Assembly (NCBI RefSeq): GCF_000740895.1
Contig: NC_025261.1
Span: 1,736,001 to 1,800,000, forward strand
Source: Theileria orientalis strain Shintoku
Lineage: Eukaryota > Apicomplexa > Aconoidasida > Piroplasmida > Theileriidae
Direction: 5' to 3'
DNA length: 64,000 nucleotides
A program made the position numbers and the translations under genes. Positions within the stretch are counted from its first letter, which is position 1, and every line of letters begins with the position of its first letter. The notes under the pieces are model-generated. The model was not told the DNA's origin and did no database searches. It saw only the letters and a list, made by a program, of their open reading frames with translations. Below are positions 33,201 to 42,600 of this stretch, piece by piece.

Positions 33201-35261
33201 TGGTATGGGTGCAGACATCGACATGGGTCCTGGTGCAGCCGGTGGAATAACAAGAGTCTCTGACCCGGCGGCTGGTGCTGATGGCTTGGTTGGAACCTCA
33301 GGAACGACTGGTTGTGGCTGCTGTGCTGGAGGCTGAGCCGGCGCATACGGCTGCGCCAATTGGGCCTGAGATAGTGAAATACTCTCAGGGCCAGGTGGCG
33401 GGGCCGTTCCAGGAATATGTATTGGCTCAGGGGCTCCTGGCGCACTTGCATCACCAGCTGTGGGTATGACTAAAGTCTGAGGACCAGGATAGGGTGCTGA
33501 CACACCAGCTGATGGTGGCGCTACAGGCTCAGCTGGCTTCTTCGTTTCAGACAATTCAAATTCAGTTTCAGTGATCGTTGCTACTTTTTCATCCTTTTCA
33601 GCATCTCGCTCAGCGTGTATTGTCAATATCTCTGGCTGAGGTGTATTTGGTGTAACAGCCGTGGCGTCCATAAAGACCTCTGGCCCAGAGGCCTGGGGTG
33701 CCATAGTCGCAGCTGGTGGTGCCCACAGCACCTGTTGGTCAGCAGGGGCACCTGGTGGTGGAAAAAAGATTGGTGCTCCTTGCTCTTGGCCTGGAATAAC
33801 TGGTAACCCTATGGGTGTTACTCCGGGAGCCATTGGAAGTGGCATTACAACCATCGGCTGTTGTTGCGCCTTAGCTTTTCGATTAGATCTGCGACGTCTT
33901 GTTATGAAAGTCTTAGCATTCATAGAGTTCTTGTTGCCATCTAAAAAGTACACGTTCGAATTACAACCAATGGTTCCCTCAAAATGAGTGCCGTACTTGG
34001 TGCGTCCTGTTAATGGAGTGTTTGAGGTCTGTGACCCAGGCTCGTTTGAATTCTTCTGACCCGCAGGGGGGCCTTTGTCTTCGTTCTTGGGGTTTAGTAA
34101 GACATAGTGTGTGTATTGACTTGATTGATCTTGAGAATCCACATAGATCTGTGATGTGCCCTGTATGGTGTCTTGTTTAACCATACCTGAATGTCCGACT
34201 TGCCCAGGCAGTGTGGACTGTCCGTGAGGTCCCTGATGACCCGCCTGCTGTGGGTGCATAGGTACTTGAGCATCAGTTTCAAGTCCACCTCCGGTCTCCG
34301 ACTCTTCTCCTACATGCGCCGCGCGATCCTTAACAAGTTTTTTCTTGGACTTCGAAACAGGAGTACCAAACTCTGACACCGATGTGTCAGTGTCCGTTAA
34401 GTATGTTTCGTCTCTATATGTCCCTGTATGCAGCGGCATGCCGGGCTGAGCCGTTGCGATGTTCTGCTGCCCTGGAGCAGGCTGTTGTTGAGCTCTGCCT
34501 GCTCCTTCTGAACCCTGCGAGAGGGTGGCATCGGGTGGAGCTGTGAACGCATTAAATGCATCCGGGCCTACCGTGGGCGCGGCCATAGGGTTAAAACTAT
34601 TAGTGGGCACAAACTGTCCGGGAATTATGGGTGTTACGGGTATTTTGTGTTGTGTTTGTGTAGAGGTATCTCCTGCTGGTGTAACAACATTGTGTATTAG
34701 AGCCTGTGTGCGTGTGTCAGGCGTTAACAAATTTAGATTGGGGTCTGACTGTGTGAACCCGGGAGTTGCTTGACCAGGTGAAGATTGCGGCGCAGCTACA
34801 TGAGCTGACGCCGCTTGATTCTCGGGCATATATACCTTAATCTTGGGAAATCCTCTATCATCAGGCTTAACTGTAATTCTATACGGATATTCGTTGTTGG
34901 TTGCTGTCCAAACAACAGTTCCGCTTCTAGTGGCCTGCCTGAATAAATTGTTACCCATGGCTGTAAATATGTCTCTACTCCTTGAATCATCTCTTTCATA
35001 TACAATCACACCGGAACTCCGCTTTTGATCTATATCTACAGTAATTAGGTTGCCGGAATGTGCCGATGGATTGACTTGACCGGAAACGGGTGGGCCTGAG
35101 AACCCAGAACCCGCCGTTCCCACATTTCCTATACCTGGAGGCGAGGGGTAATATGGGCTTTGCCCATAGGGACCAGCTACGTTAGCTGATTCTACGGGAT
35201 TGGATCCATATTTTACAAATAGGCATATAAAAATGGCTATAAGATTGCGATAGAGGTTCAT
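27249..35261 (-). CDS. SVSP-like secreted multi-FAINT protein, 2670 residues, repeat-rich
   Basis: One uninterrupted 8-kb frame; ATG at 35261. The first 26 residues (MNLYRNLIAIFICLFVKYGS then NPVESA) form a signal peptide nearly identical to that of the gene at 39633-49343. At least four FAINT-type domains are visible: residues about 75-150 (GTVVWTATNNEYPYRI), 1130-1230 (AQLWTYDSTKNDG), and two near 1750-1920 (NVVWKFESSK, TVAWSHDSNI). The long linkers are P/Q/G/A-rich in the N-terminal half, with a PAGQPVT repeat, and S/T/D/E-rich in the C-terminal third, with a KSPDASDDSGT repeat. A basic cluster TRRRRSNRKAK (33872-33906) and SKSKKKLVKD further upstream in the protein could be nuclear-localisation signals, as reported for some SVSPs, which are secreted into the host cell. 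Function is unknown. Antisense frames across the repeats are artefacts. Confidence 0.87.
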   Translation of the reverse strand: MNLYRNLIAIFICLFVKYGSNPVESANVAGPYGQSPYYPSPPGIGNVGTAGSGFSGPPVSGQVNPSAHSGNLITVDIDQKRSSGVIVYERDDSRSRDIFTAMGNNLFRQATRSGTVVWTATNNEYPYRITVKPDDRGFPKIKVYMPENQAASAHVAAPQSSPGQATPGFTQSDPNLNLLTPDTRTQALIHNVVTPAGDTSTQTQHKIPVTPIIPGQFVPTNSFNPMAAPTVGPDAFNAFTAPPDATLSQGSEGAGRAQQQPAPGQQNIATAQPGMPLHTGTYRDETYLTDTDTSVSEFGTPVSKSKKKLVKDRAAHVGEESETGGGLETDAQVPMHPQQAGHQGPHGQSTLPGQVGHSGMVKQDTIQGTSQIYVDSQDQSSQYTHYVLLNPKNEDKGPPAGQKNSNEPGSQTSNTPLTGRTKYGTHFEGTIGCNSNVYFLDGNKNSMNAKTFITRRRRSNRKAKAQQQPMVVMPLPMAPGVTPIGLPVIPGQEQGAPIFFPPPGAPADQQVLWAPPAATMAPQASGPEVFMDATAVTPNTPQPEILTIHAERDAEKDEKVATITETEFELSETKKPAEPVAPPSAGVSAPYPGPQTLVIPTAGDASAPGAPEPIHIPGTAPPPGPESISLSQAQLAQPYAPAQPPAQQPQPVVPEVPTKPSAPAAGSETLVIPPAAPGPMSMSAPIPASPGQPSAGVPIPAQGPIAVAVPKAPAPGAKIDLTDRTFTIDDDDDKQTQHRTTVVGPQIATPAGQPVTPPGQPGTPAGQPVTLAGQPTTPAGQPVTPPGQPGTPAGQPVTLAGQPTTPAGQPVTPPGQPGTPAGQPVTLAGQPTTPAGQPVTPPGQPGTPAGQPVTLAGQPTTPAGQPVTPPGQPLAPAPDVGCETIVTESRKDRKKEKSMSLTIDTSATSDVDTKTAAPGEGSPGTTPATVVTVAPPEGAPIPPPPAVTVPVTPGTPIAPPPAVTTPVTPGAPIAPPPSVTTPVTTGATIAPPPAFNLAFTPGAPLSTTDTLTVPAVPGAGIAAPPAITSLTSGTGIAAPPAVTVPLTSGASIAAPPPVTVPLTAGTGVAGPSTVPIVPDATGTGAAPPPAITVPSNPKESGDGTTPIQVQAQAKTLKKGSDSDEEVSPMGLHRYSGPDIRLFRQDPVDPNNYKELELTDYSVDDEGEESVYSMNANVNCGRLSIGDAQLWTYDSTKNDGKYPKSLRFNNSTSVLVVKFDGSDLTYEKDADGNWKPKATTSISPDITIEQQPSKKTEKLMKITISSSGSSGDEGAAKHTAVPIEGTPIQGSTTVVIPGTTGEGATIAAPPPLTIPLTSGTGIAAPPAVTAPLTSGTGIAAPPPVSAPLTAGTGFAAPPAVPVIVDPTSSGIAPPPTVPVFPGTTLPGHTGPLPAPTMPVMIGPTQTAESGEPLAPPPVPVILDPTKQAETAEPLAAPAIPVLIDPTQAPAAPTAGIPVQPISVSTPAIPASSIQPSTISTIQTSEVKSAQVVDSSGSSVTINVAESGKTKESSDLVISVPATPADSTSKTLLTATTPAGGAQAPVQPLASTQPDTSGTISLASSSFTSGTESTDGTTDVKSKSEGTYVTITEEKSESESVGSKVTSLSSPATTDVEDMTALVSRTDVKSEDKTLVAQALKSREDHNVLKDADIIIVTKDAANVDSTNDTTKFTLTSHYYGFLYTFNDQNKCVEVKLKGNVVWKFESSKIVHPKSICFRNDTTFAFFEFENEYQLYHYVQAEFRPVSKKDFEDVYKNIKVITRKDNVYTENDTSAYNHIKYGLIFQYRFKKGYECTEVKYGDTVAWSHDSNIHGNNYPAILYFDAIAPIMVNLIIDNKRNVKIYYGNQWRQFDDVVKEVQKSAPATKTPVVSSSSAAKKESTDSDSTGEDIIISSDSKAASTPVMSSTDQNAKTEGSSESTGEDINLSSDSSSSTSDTKEAESSDTSRTDSSTKSPDASDDSGTKSPDSTSSTTETKEAESTDKSVSDSSSKSPDASDDSGTKSPDSTSSTTETKEAESTDKSVSDSSSKSPDASDDSGTKTDGQGGSTSTGSGVTMASLAAERTSGSSSSSGVTMPLSASESETETDTSGSGHTAKAPSTPVSSSTDQTAKTEGSSESTGEDINLSSDSSSSTSDTKEAESSDTSRTDSSTKSPDASDDSGTKSPDSTSSTTETKEAESTDKSVSDSSSKSPDASDDSGTKSPDSTSSTTETKEAESTDKSVSDSSSKSPDASDDSGTKSPDSTSSTTETKEAESTDKSGSGSSNESGGNDIEEDEDSLVTADSSSSRVMVGTTTVPGAGSPTTPASGSDSSKSDCNETSSATFDKTSGSSTDSSSQSSTGKPIASSESDADKTGSDGKGTYTDGSQSQSTEGDANLRGASSSSSSSQPKPAGAATPIPAGTVANPASQPVSSSAGPKPAQQPGGAVAKPAAQPVSGGGAQPMSSGIGAKPTQQTGGAVARPAGQSGGAVAKPAAQTVTSASSGASVAKPANAAAKPAGQPVSGGAQPVSSGTGAKPAGQPVSGGAQSASRTMSSRPVAVSSGQGAAATPRPRTAPTSGGGTASSTPTSIPLEEDQEDDKSQSSESQPSDGQGAGDGSKSASEPISSGTGTTPGSAGGAAPRAISTSTVAVTQQPSPSGTSSSGASPQPRARAGATSGGGSSQPISIALDD
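28489..28944 (-). repeat. 114-base (38-residue) S/D/T/E-rich tandem repeat, block 1
   Basis: Within the 2670-residue gene, a 114-base unit starting at 28489, 28603 and 28717 is repeated nearly perfectly, followed by a diverged unit. It encodes a KSPDASDDSGTK...TETKEAESTDK unit. The block with its right flank recurs at 29145-29541 with a 597-base offset. Confidence 0.93.
29145..29541 (-). repeat. 114-base S/D/T/E-rich tandem repeat, block 2
   Basis: Second copy of the block at 28489-28944, shifted by 597 bases and one unit shorter. Its right flank (GTCGGAACTAAGATTAATAT at 29478) matches that at 28881, so the whole block was duplicated, not just the unit. Confidence 0.92.
32640..33020 (-). repeat. 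84-base (28-residue) Pro/Gly/Gln tandem repeat, about 4.5 copies
   Basis: Unit containing CCAGGAGGAGTAAC repeats every 84 bases (for example 32733, 32817, 32901, 32985) with almost no variation. It encodes PAGQPVT/PPGQPGT heptads. The reading frame is preserved because 84 is a multiple of three. Confidence 0.93.
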
Positions 35262-35289
35262 TTAAAATTTCTATTTTACATAAATCAGA

Positions 35290-35471
35290 CTTAGAAACAT
35301 CATCTTTTATATGGTACATATTTTAACCTTGTCAAATGGTTATAACAGTGAAAAATGGAGACGTTAGTATTGTCTCGACAAAAGCAGAGGCCGATAAAAA
35401 TAATATTTCTTTTTATCAGCCAATCAGTTAAAAATTATTAACCGAATACAAAGTACCATATAACAACGTAC
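35290..35471 (-). other. Putative 182-base 5'-UTR intron of the 2670-residue gene
   Basis: On the minus strand ACAT|GTACGT at 35471 and TTCTAAG| ending at 35290 bound a 182-base stretch that ends 28 bases before the start codon. Nearly the same sequence, with the same length and sites, lies at 49372-49553 before the other giant gene. Splicing is inferred only from the sites and conservation. Confidence 0.5.
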
Positions 35472-35508
35472 ATGTTTAACAATATTTACCATTCGAGGAT
35501 TCTATCCC

Positions 35509-35529
35509 GGATTCCACCAATGATGGGGG
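35509..35529 (-). promoter_or_regulatory. FAINT-array upstream element
   Basis: Plus-strand text GGATTCCACCAATGATGGGG (sense of the gene: CCCCAT...TGGAATCC). It lies 248 bases before the start codon, or about 65 after removing the putative leader intron. The same element precedes other genes of the array. Confidence 0.55.
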
Positions 35530-37073
35530 TAAGTAACAAAAGGTATATGAATTTTTTTTGAGAAAAGGGCGGGTTCAAATTTGAATAAAAAATGATATCC
35601 GCTTTAGGTAAATATTTAGCCAATGGTTTCTAGCATTTTGAACTCGTACGATTGAAGGCAATGCACCAATCAAACTTTTATCAGACATTCAACAATACTT
35701 TAACACCACCTGATCGGATTTTATAATTTTCGTGGCCGTTGTCAATTAAACCTAATAGGTTATTTATTCCAATATAAACTTATCAAAAGCCGTCTCTTAA
35801 ACTGGATAATGCCAACTGCGTTCTAAATTGTTTTTTTACTCTTAACTCTCGACCCAGTTTATTATACCGCCAAAACTTATTAATTATTAATTGTCGAATA
35901 TGGCTCCCTTAGTCTCCCCTTATAATATCAACTTTCTCGGCGAAATTAAAGTTCTTCTACGTCGTTGTTATATCGCTGGTGGAAAGTGTGTTGATAATTA
36001 ACGATTACTATATCAATATTTCAAATTATAACTGTGATGTGTGAGATATCGTTGTGTGCCTCCTCTTTCAGGCTTTTTGTTCATAACAGCGATGGTACAG
36101 TGTGTCGGTACCTAATACAACAATTTACGATTTATTATGTTTTGATAAAACGAGAATAATTACAATTGAGCAACTCTTTGTTATTTTCCTTTAAAATTAA
36201 GAATTCGGCTCTAAGTTTTAAAAATTACCTTACAAATAATAGAATTTAATTTAAAAATAGCCTCTAAGTACCAATTAACTCTCATTCTTAAAAATACAGG
36301 TACTGTGTTTAGTGGTATATTTTAACAGATATCTGATACCTTTTTTTGATGAAATTCCATATTGCTAATTAATAAGTTATTTAGATTGACATGATTTTAG
36401 CTATCAAACAATATATGGAAAACAAAAGATTAATAATGTAATTGATGGGGATAGCCATTGAATACAAGTTTCTTTATATCAACAATAGACCAATAAAATC
36501 AATTCTTCTATATGTTATAATATTTAAATTGACTTTTTCATTTTTATAATTGGTTTATTTGTAGTTTTTACGTCCTATTCTAGTCTAATGTACTAATATG
36601 CAACACTGTCTAGCGTTCATTTTCTTTACACATAAGCCCAAAATTATCAAATTTGTTCATCTATAAATGCATATTTTAATTAATATTACATATAATATGG
36701 TCAAATATGTAATTGGTTTAAACATAAACGAAATAAATACACCTATAGCCACACGGAATCCTGTGTAAACACAGCTTAACACAATTAGGAAATTATGAAC
36801 TTAGTGAACATTAAATATTAGGTAAAGGCATCGGTAAGAGGAAATGATAACTAAAACACGAAAAATAGATGAATAGAATGGTGTAAATAGGTACAATTAG
36901 AGAATCACATTTACAGATCACTTAAGGCCAGAAGAGCCTAAATGATATTACGAACAAGACAGATGAGTGGTTACAAGGGGCTAAAAACAAAAAATTTAGG
37001 CCCAAAAGGTTAAATCTGCATTGAAAGTGAAAATAGAGTTAATGTACAGAGGTGTCAAGTACAAAGGAAGAAA
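35530..37073. other. Intergenic region
   Basis: About 1.5 kb, AT-rich, between two same-strand FAINT genes. It should carry the promoter of the 2670-residue gene and the 3' end of nothing on the plus strand. I see no gene or structured RNA. Confidence 0.5.
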
Positions 37074-38252
37074 CTATATCCTGTAGTACCAAACGCCCTC
37101 AGCATTAATGTAGACGTCCGTGAATTCGGGAAACTGGAGAAGAACCATGCCCTCGCGCTTGTCAAACTCGAGACCAGAAGGAAAGGGATGACCGTGCCTG
37201 TGCTTCCAAAGAATGTGGTCGTCGACGCGGACGCGGACGCACTGAGCTTCAGGCTTGAACTGGTAGCGCTCAGTCTGGCCGTTAACCATAAGGTCAAACT
37301 TTTTCTTAGTGGCCTCCTTGCTGGCAAAGAGCAGGAAGAGGTCGCCAGGAATATACTCGGACTTATGCGGACGACGCTTCTTCTCAAACTCGCGTAGACG
37401 GTCATGCCTAGGCTTGTAGTGCCTGTGGTCGTCATATCGTCTGTAGTCGTCGAAGTGCCTGAAGCCGTAGCCTCTGGGACTCCTGTAGCGATGGTCGTCT
37501 CTAAACCTAGAGTCAGGGCTTACGCGCTTGGAACGGAGATTCTCCTCGTGACGCTTAGAGGCGGCCCTCCGGTCGGTGGACTCCTTGGAAAGCACAATAA
37601 ACTCGTCCCGGGAAGAGCCGCCTTCGCGCTCAGATCCGGCAGGGCTGCCCCTCGGGCCTCCGCCAGGGCCCCCAGAGGCGTCCTTGCCGCCGGGGGCGTC
37701 CTTGCCGATTCCAGGCACGCGGACAGGAAGAGCAAGTCTGGGTCGCTGCTTCATGTTAACGTCGTCTGCGATGAACACCTTGAGCCGGTTCTCGCCGCGC
37801 TCGTCCTTGAAGGCAATTATCTTGTCGGAGTACTTGCCGTGCTTGGACTCCCAGAGAAGCCTCTCGCGCTCAGTGACCTTCCGGAGGAGGTTGGGCCGCT
37901 TTATCTCAAAAATATCGGCGCCAGTAATGGGATTGTAGTTGTATTCAATCTCCTTGGTGCTACCAGGCTTCGTGATGTCAAGACTGATCAGATTGAAGTT
38001 GAAGCTGGGAGCAGCGTCGACGTCCGAGTAGTCCGAGTAGTAAAATTTAGGCTGAGGATCAAAGTCAGGCCTGAGCCTGTTGTTTGAATCATTGGGACGA
38101 CGGTGAGTGAGTTTGGAATCGCCGAAATGACCGTCATTTTTACCACTGTTTCTGGTATGACTGAGTGTAGAGCGTCCAGAGACCACTAAGGTATGTCTAC
38201 CGGGGGAGAGTATACACAAAATTAAAAACAAAAATATATCACGAGGAACCAT
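37074..38252 (-). CDS. Secreted two-FAINT-domain protein with Arg/Asp/His-rich linker
   Basis: The frame opens at 38327, but I choose the Met at 38252 (392 residues). It begins a clear signal peptide (MVPRDIFLFLILCILSPG), and the upstream part would translate the conserved upstream element at 38284-38304. FAINT domain 1 covers about 95-165 of the shorter protein (LLWESKHGKYSDKI). A charged, Gly/Ser then R/D/H/Y-rich linker follows (RSPRGYGFRHFDDYRRYDD). FAINT domain 2 is C-terminal (HILWKHRHGHPFPSG, ending VWYYRI). The basic linker resembles RNA- or nucleic-acid-binding low-complexity sequence, but that is speculative. G/C-rich codons. No membrane anchor, so probably secreted to the vacuole or host cytosol. 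Confidence 0.84.
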   Translation of the reverse strand: MVPRDIFLFLILCILSPGRHTLVVSGRSTLSHTRNSGKNDGHFGDSKLTHRRPNDSNNRLRPDFDPQPKFYYSDYSDVDAAPSFNFNLISLDITKPGSTKEIEYNYNPITGADIFEIKRPNLLRKVTERERLLWESKHGKYSDKIIAFKDERGENRLKVFIADDVNMKQRPRLALPVRVPGIGKDAPGGKDASGGPGGGPRGSPAGSEREGGSSRDEFIVLSKESTDRRAASKRHEENLRSKRVSPDSRFRDDHRYRSPRGYGFRHFDDYRRYDDHRHYKPRHDRLREFEKKRRPHKSEYIPGDLFLLFASKEATKKKFDLMVNGQTERYQFKPEAQCVRVRVDDHILWKHRHGHPFPSGLEFDKREGMVLLQFPEFTDVYINAEGVWYYRI

Positions 38253-38283
38253 CCATAGCGATAGAACCACTGAGAAATCGCCG

Positions 38284-38304
38284 GGATTCCACCGGTGATG
38301 GGGG
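38284..38304 (-). promoter_or_regulatory. FAINT-array upstream element
   Basis: Plus-strand GGATTCCACCGGTGATGGGG, almost identical to the copy at 35509-35529. It is 32 bases before the chosen start codon, so probably in or next to the 5' untranslated region. Confidence 0.6.
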
Positions 38305-38550
38305 CATATAGACTTAACGGAACACACCAGTCTAAGATTTTGGAAACGCAGGTTCGGGCGTTAGCGCGTGACAGCGGCGTTTCGAAAGTGCCGGAATTTA
38401 AGGCATTTCTGCCCGTCAGTATACAAATAATTAAATAGGGGCGATAGATAGGAGTGTAATGTGTACTGCAACTTTTAGGGCAGCTTTAAAATGTTATAGG
38501 AACACTGGGGTCTCCCAGGTGCGCACGGGCATCCCAAAGCTGTTAAAATA

Positions 38551-39168
38551 TTATAGGCCGCACAGAGCCTCGGCCACCTCGCCGATCCTGTTGTCGACCG
38601 ACAGCACCTTGGACCTGAACTGGTCGTACTCCATCTTCAGCTGCACCAGCGTTTCCTCCAGCTTCGCGACCCTCAGCCTCAGCTCGGCGTTCTCGGCGCG
38701 CACATCCTTGACAGGAAGGCCGCCTTCCTGAGGAGCCGCGGCATCAGCAGCCTTCTCCCCTGCCGCCCTGTCCAGGTCCTTGGGTTTCCACGTGCCGTCG
38801 TCCTGCTTCAAAAAGAGGATATGAGTGCGGGGGCACTTGATTAAGAGCTTGTCGCCTTCTATCACGACCTTGGTGGAGTACTCCTTTTCGTTGGAGCTCT
38901 TCCACACCAGACTTTTTCCGTCCTTCACCTCGTTAAACACAGTAGTCCCATACGCTGAAAATGTGGCCACATCGCCGACAGAATGGTCAACAATAGAGTA
39001 GAAAATGTAGTCGCTGGTGGTCTTCTTGTTCTGTACGTTGAGCGTTACAAGGGATTTCTTATCACCTCGCCTTCCAGAGAAGTGACAGTAGACCAAGTTT
39101 CCAAAGCAGAAAAGTGAATATAGTACAACAGTATTAGAGAACGATACCATTCTTTTCCAGAAAGACAA
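38551..39168 (-). CDS. Small secreted single-FAINT protein with C-terminal coiled coil
   Basis: 205 residues, ATG at 39168. A signal peptide (MVSFSNTVVLYSLFCFGNLVY within the first 28 residues) precedes one FAINT domain (about 38-130; SLVWKSSNEKEYSTKVV). An Ala/Pro hinge follows, and then a heptad-patterned helix (ENAELRLRVAKLEETLVQLK) that should form a coiled coil, ending GEVAEALCGL. It is the smallest member of the array and the only one with a dimerisation-type helix, so it could be an oligomeric secreted ligand. G/C-ending codons. Partner and role unknown. Confidence 0.84.
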   Translation of the reverse strand: MSFWKRMVSFSNTVVLYSLFCFGNLVYCHFSGRRGDKKSLVTLNVQNKKTTSDYIFYSIVDHSVGDVATFSAYGTTVFNEVKDGKSLVWKSSNEKEYSTKVVIEGDKLLIKCPRTHILFLKQDDGTWKPKDLDRAAGEKAADAAAPQEGGLPVKDVRAENAELRLRVAKLEETLVQLKMEYDQFRSKVLSVDNRIGEVAEALCGL

Positions 39169-39223
39169 GTAAATCTATGTTATAACAAAAGTAAACAGTG
39201 TGTATATCTTCCAGGCGGTATGC

Positions 39224-39243
39224 GGATTCCATTAAACATGGGG
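39224..39243 (-). promoter_or_regulatory. FAINT-array upstream element
   Basis: Plus-strand GGATTCCATTAAACATGGGG, 56 bases before the start codon of the 205-residue gene. The GATTCCA and ATGGGG halves are kept and the middle varies. Confidence 0.55.
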
Positions 39244-39632
39244 CCCAAAAACTAATAGCCAGGAGACTATCGGTATCATTTACAACAGTTTAACTCAATA
39301 GATTACAAAATGGCTCTTATGGATCATTTACATTATAAATTTCTGGTATTCAGTTAAATAAATAGCTAGCTAGCTAAATAATCTTAGAGAAGAAGACACA
39401 GTAGATGTGTAGCACATAAAATTTTTATAAAATTAACCCTTAAAAGTGTGTTAAAGGATTAACAAGAGTGGTCAACCTTCAGTGTGTACTAAAGGTAAAA
39501 CCGGTTATAAAACTATGATACAGTTTTAAAGCCAAAAAATCTCATGGGAATTAAAAACTCAAGCTCCATGTTCCCCTATTGTGTTAAATAACCACATTGT
39601 GAATATGGTCTTGGTTATTTAAAATATACATC
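39244..39632. other. Intergenic spacer
   Basis: 389 bases; promoter side of the 205-residue gene and 3' side of the giant gene. A GCTAGCTAGCTA run sits at about 39366. No gene seen. Confidence 0.5.
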
Positions 39633-42600
39633 TTAATTTGTAGGAGCAGCACCTTCACCTGATTGGTCAGATCCACCTGCTGGTGGAGTAGTTCCTGTAC
39701 CTGCTCCAGGTTGAGGTGGTGGAGTAGCAGCTTGTCCACTTTCAGGTTGAGTTGGTGGAGTAGCAGCTTGTCCACTTTCAGGTTGAGTTGGTGGAGTAGC
39801 AGCTTGTCCACCTGCGGATGTATCGGTCTCTGTGAACTCCCATTGACCTTGATCATTCTTTGCAAAAGTCACATCTATACCTTCAAATTTAAGTACGAGT
39901 GTTTCTGTGGATCTGGTATAAACTAATGACTTTGGATGCTTTCCACCCTGTTGAGATGTGTCGTGTTCCCACAATAAAATGGGACCATACAGTAATTTGG
40001 TACAATTAACATTGTCTGCGATAGTGAATGTAGTAATATCACCACTTGGAGTTACTGTGAGGTTATTACTAGCGAGTTCGACTGTCTTGGTTGCATCATT
40101 AGGATCAACTACATGGAATTTGACGGCTAGTGGTCCAGATTCAGTAAATACCCAACCCTCTGTGGTGTTTTCAAATTTGATATCTAAACCCACAAATTTA
40201 AGAACTACAACGTAATTGGTTGCATCGTGATCTACTGATTTGGGATATTCACCTCCACGTTGTTCTTTATCGTATTCCCACAATAAAACATCGTCTAGCA
40301 TCAATTGGGTACAACTAACACCATTGGCAATCTGATATGTAACCACGTTTCCGCTTGTAGACGAACTGTATTCTTTAGAAGCTAGTTCCAAATTTTTGGT
40401 TGCATCGGAAGGATCCGCCTTTAAAAGTTTAACTTTTGGTTGAGCAGTGCCTCCTGATTCGGTTGTAGTTCCTGTACCTGCTCCAGGTTGAGGTGGTGGA
40501 GTAGCAGCTTGTCCACTTTCAGGTTGAGTTGGTGGAGTAGCAGCTTGTCCACCTGCGGATGTATCGGTCTCTGTGAACTCCCAACCACCTTCGTTATTCT
40601 TTGCAAAAGTCACATCTATACCTTCAAATTTAAGTACGAGTGTTTCTGTGGATCTGGTATAAACTAATGACTTTGGATGCTTTCCACCCTGTTGTGAAGC
40701 GTTGTGTTCCCACAATAAAATGGGACCATACAGTAATTTGGTACAATTAACATTGTCTGCGATAGTGAATGTAGTAATATCACCACTTGGAGTTACTGTG
40801 AGGTTATTACTAGCGAGTTCGACTGTCTTGGTTGCATCATTAGGATCAACTACATGGAATTTGACGGTTAGTGGTCCAGATTCAGTAAATACCCAACCCT
40901 CTGTGGTGTTTTCAAATTTGATATCTAAACCCACAAATTTAAGAACTACAACGTAATTGGTTGCATCGTGATCTACTGATTTGGGATATTCACCTCCACG
41001 TTGTTCTTTATCGTATTCCCACAATAAAACATCGTCTAGCATCAATTGGGTACAACTAACACCATTGGCAATCTGATATGTAACCACGTTTCCGCTTGTA
41101 GACGAACTGTATTCTTTAGAAGCTAGTTCCAAATTTTTGGTTGCATCGGAAGGATCCGCCTTTAAAAGTTTAACTTTTGGTTGAGCAGTGCCTCCTGATT
41201 CGGTTGTAGTTCCTGTAGTTGCTCCAGGTTGGTCAGATCCACCTGCTGGTGGAGTAGTTCCTGTACCTGCTCCAGGTTGAGGTGGTGGAGTAGCAGCTTG
41301 TCCACTTTCAGGTTGAGTTGGTGGTGTAGCAGCTTGTCCACTTTCAGGTTGAGTTGGTGGAGTAGCAGCTTGTCCACCTGCGGATGTATCGGTCTCTGTG
41401 AACTCCCATTGACCTTGATCATTCTTTGCAAAAGTCACATCTATACCTTCAAATTTAAGTACGAGTGTTTCTGTGGATCTGGTATAAACTAATGACTTTG
41501 GATGCTTTCCACCCTGTTGTGAAGCGTTGTGTTCCCACAATAAAATGGGACCATACAGTAATTTGGTACAATTAACATTGTCTGCGATAGTGAATGTAGT
41601 AATATCACCACTTGGAGTTACTGTGAGGTTATTACTAGCGAGTTCGACTGTCTTGGTTGCATCATTAGGATCAACTACATGGAATTTGACGGCTAGTGGT
41701 CCAGATTCAGTAAATACCCAACCCTCTGTGGTGTTTTCAAATTTGATATCTAAACCCACAAATTTAAGAACTACAACGTAATTGGTTGCATCGTGATCTA
41801 CTGATTTGGGATATTCACCTCCACGTTGTTCTTTATCGTATTCCCACAATAAAACATCGTCTAGCATCAATTGGGTACAACTAACACCATTGGCAATCTG
41901 ATATGTAACCACGTTTCCGCTTGTAGACGAACTGTATTCTTTAGAAGCTAGTTCCAAATTTTTGGTTGCATCGGAAGGATCCGCCTTTAAAAGTTTAACT
42001 TTTGGTTGAGCAGTGCCTCCTGATTCGGTTGTAGTTCCTGTAGTTGCTCCAGGTTGGTCAGATCCACCTGCTGGTGGAGTAGTTCCTGTACCTGCTCCAG
42101 GTTGAGGTGGTGGAGTAGCAGCTTGTCCACTTTCAGGTTGAGTTGGTGGAGTAGCAGCTTGTCCACTTTCAGGTTGAGTTGGTGGTGTAGCAGCTTGTCC
42201 ACTTTCAGGTTGAGTTGGTGGAGTAGCAGCTTGTCCACCTGCGGATGTATCGGTCTCTGTGAACTCCCATTGACCTTGATCATTCTTTGCAAAAGTCACA
42301 TCTATACCTTCAAATTTAAGTACGAGTGTTTCTGTGGATCTGGTATAAACTAATGACTTTGGATGCTTTCCACCCTGTTGAGATGTGTCGTGTTCCCACA
42401 ATAAAATGGGACCATACAGTAATTTGGTACAATTAACATTGTCTGCGATAGTGAATGTAGTAATATCACCACTTGGAGTTACTGTGAGGTTATTACTAGC
42501 GAGTTCGACTGTCTTGGTTGCATCATTAGGATCAACTACATGGAATTTGACGGCTAGTGGTCCAGATTCAGTAAATACCCAACCCTCTGTGGTGTTTTCA

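Noticed and set aside
37404..38087. 227-residue plus-strand frame
   Set aside because: Antisense to a G/C-rich FAINT gene; frame is open because of codon bias.
38253..38327. N-terminal extension of the 392-residue FAINT gene
   Set aside because: It would translate the conserved upstream element, and the next Met begins a proper signal peptide.
39663..42353. Four repeated short plus-strand frames beginning MVRSTCWW or M(S)CSHNKM
   Set aside because: They recur at the spacing of the tandem FAINT modules and are shadows of those modules.
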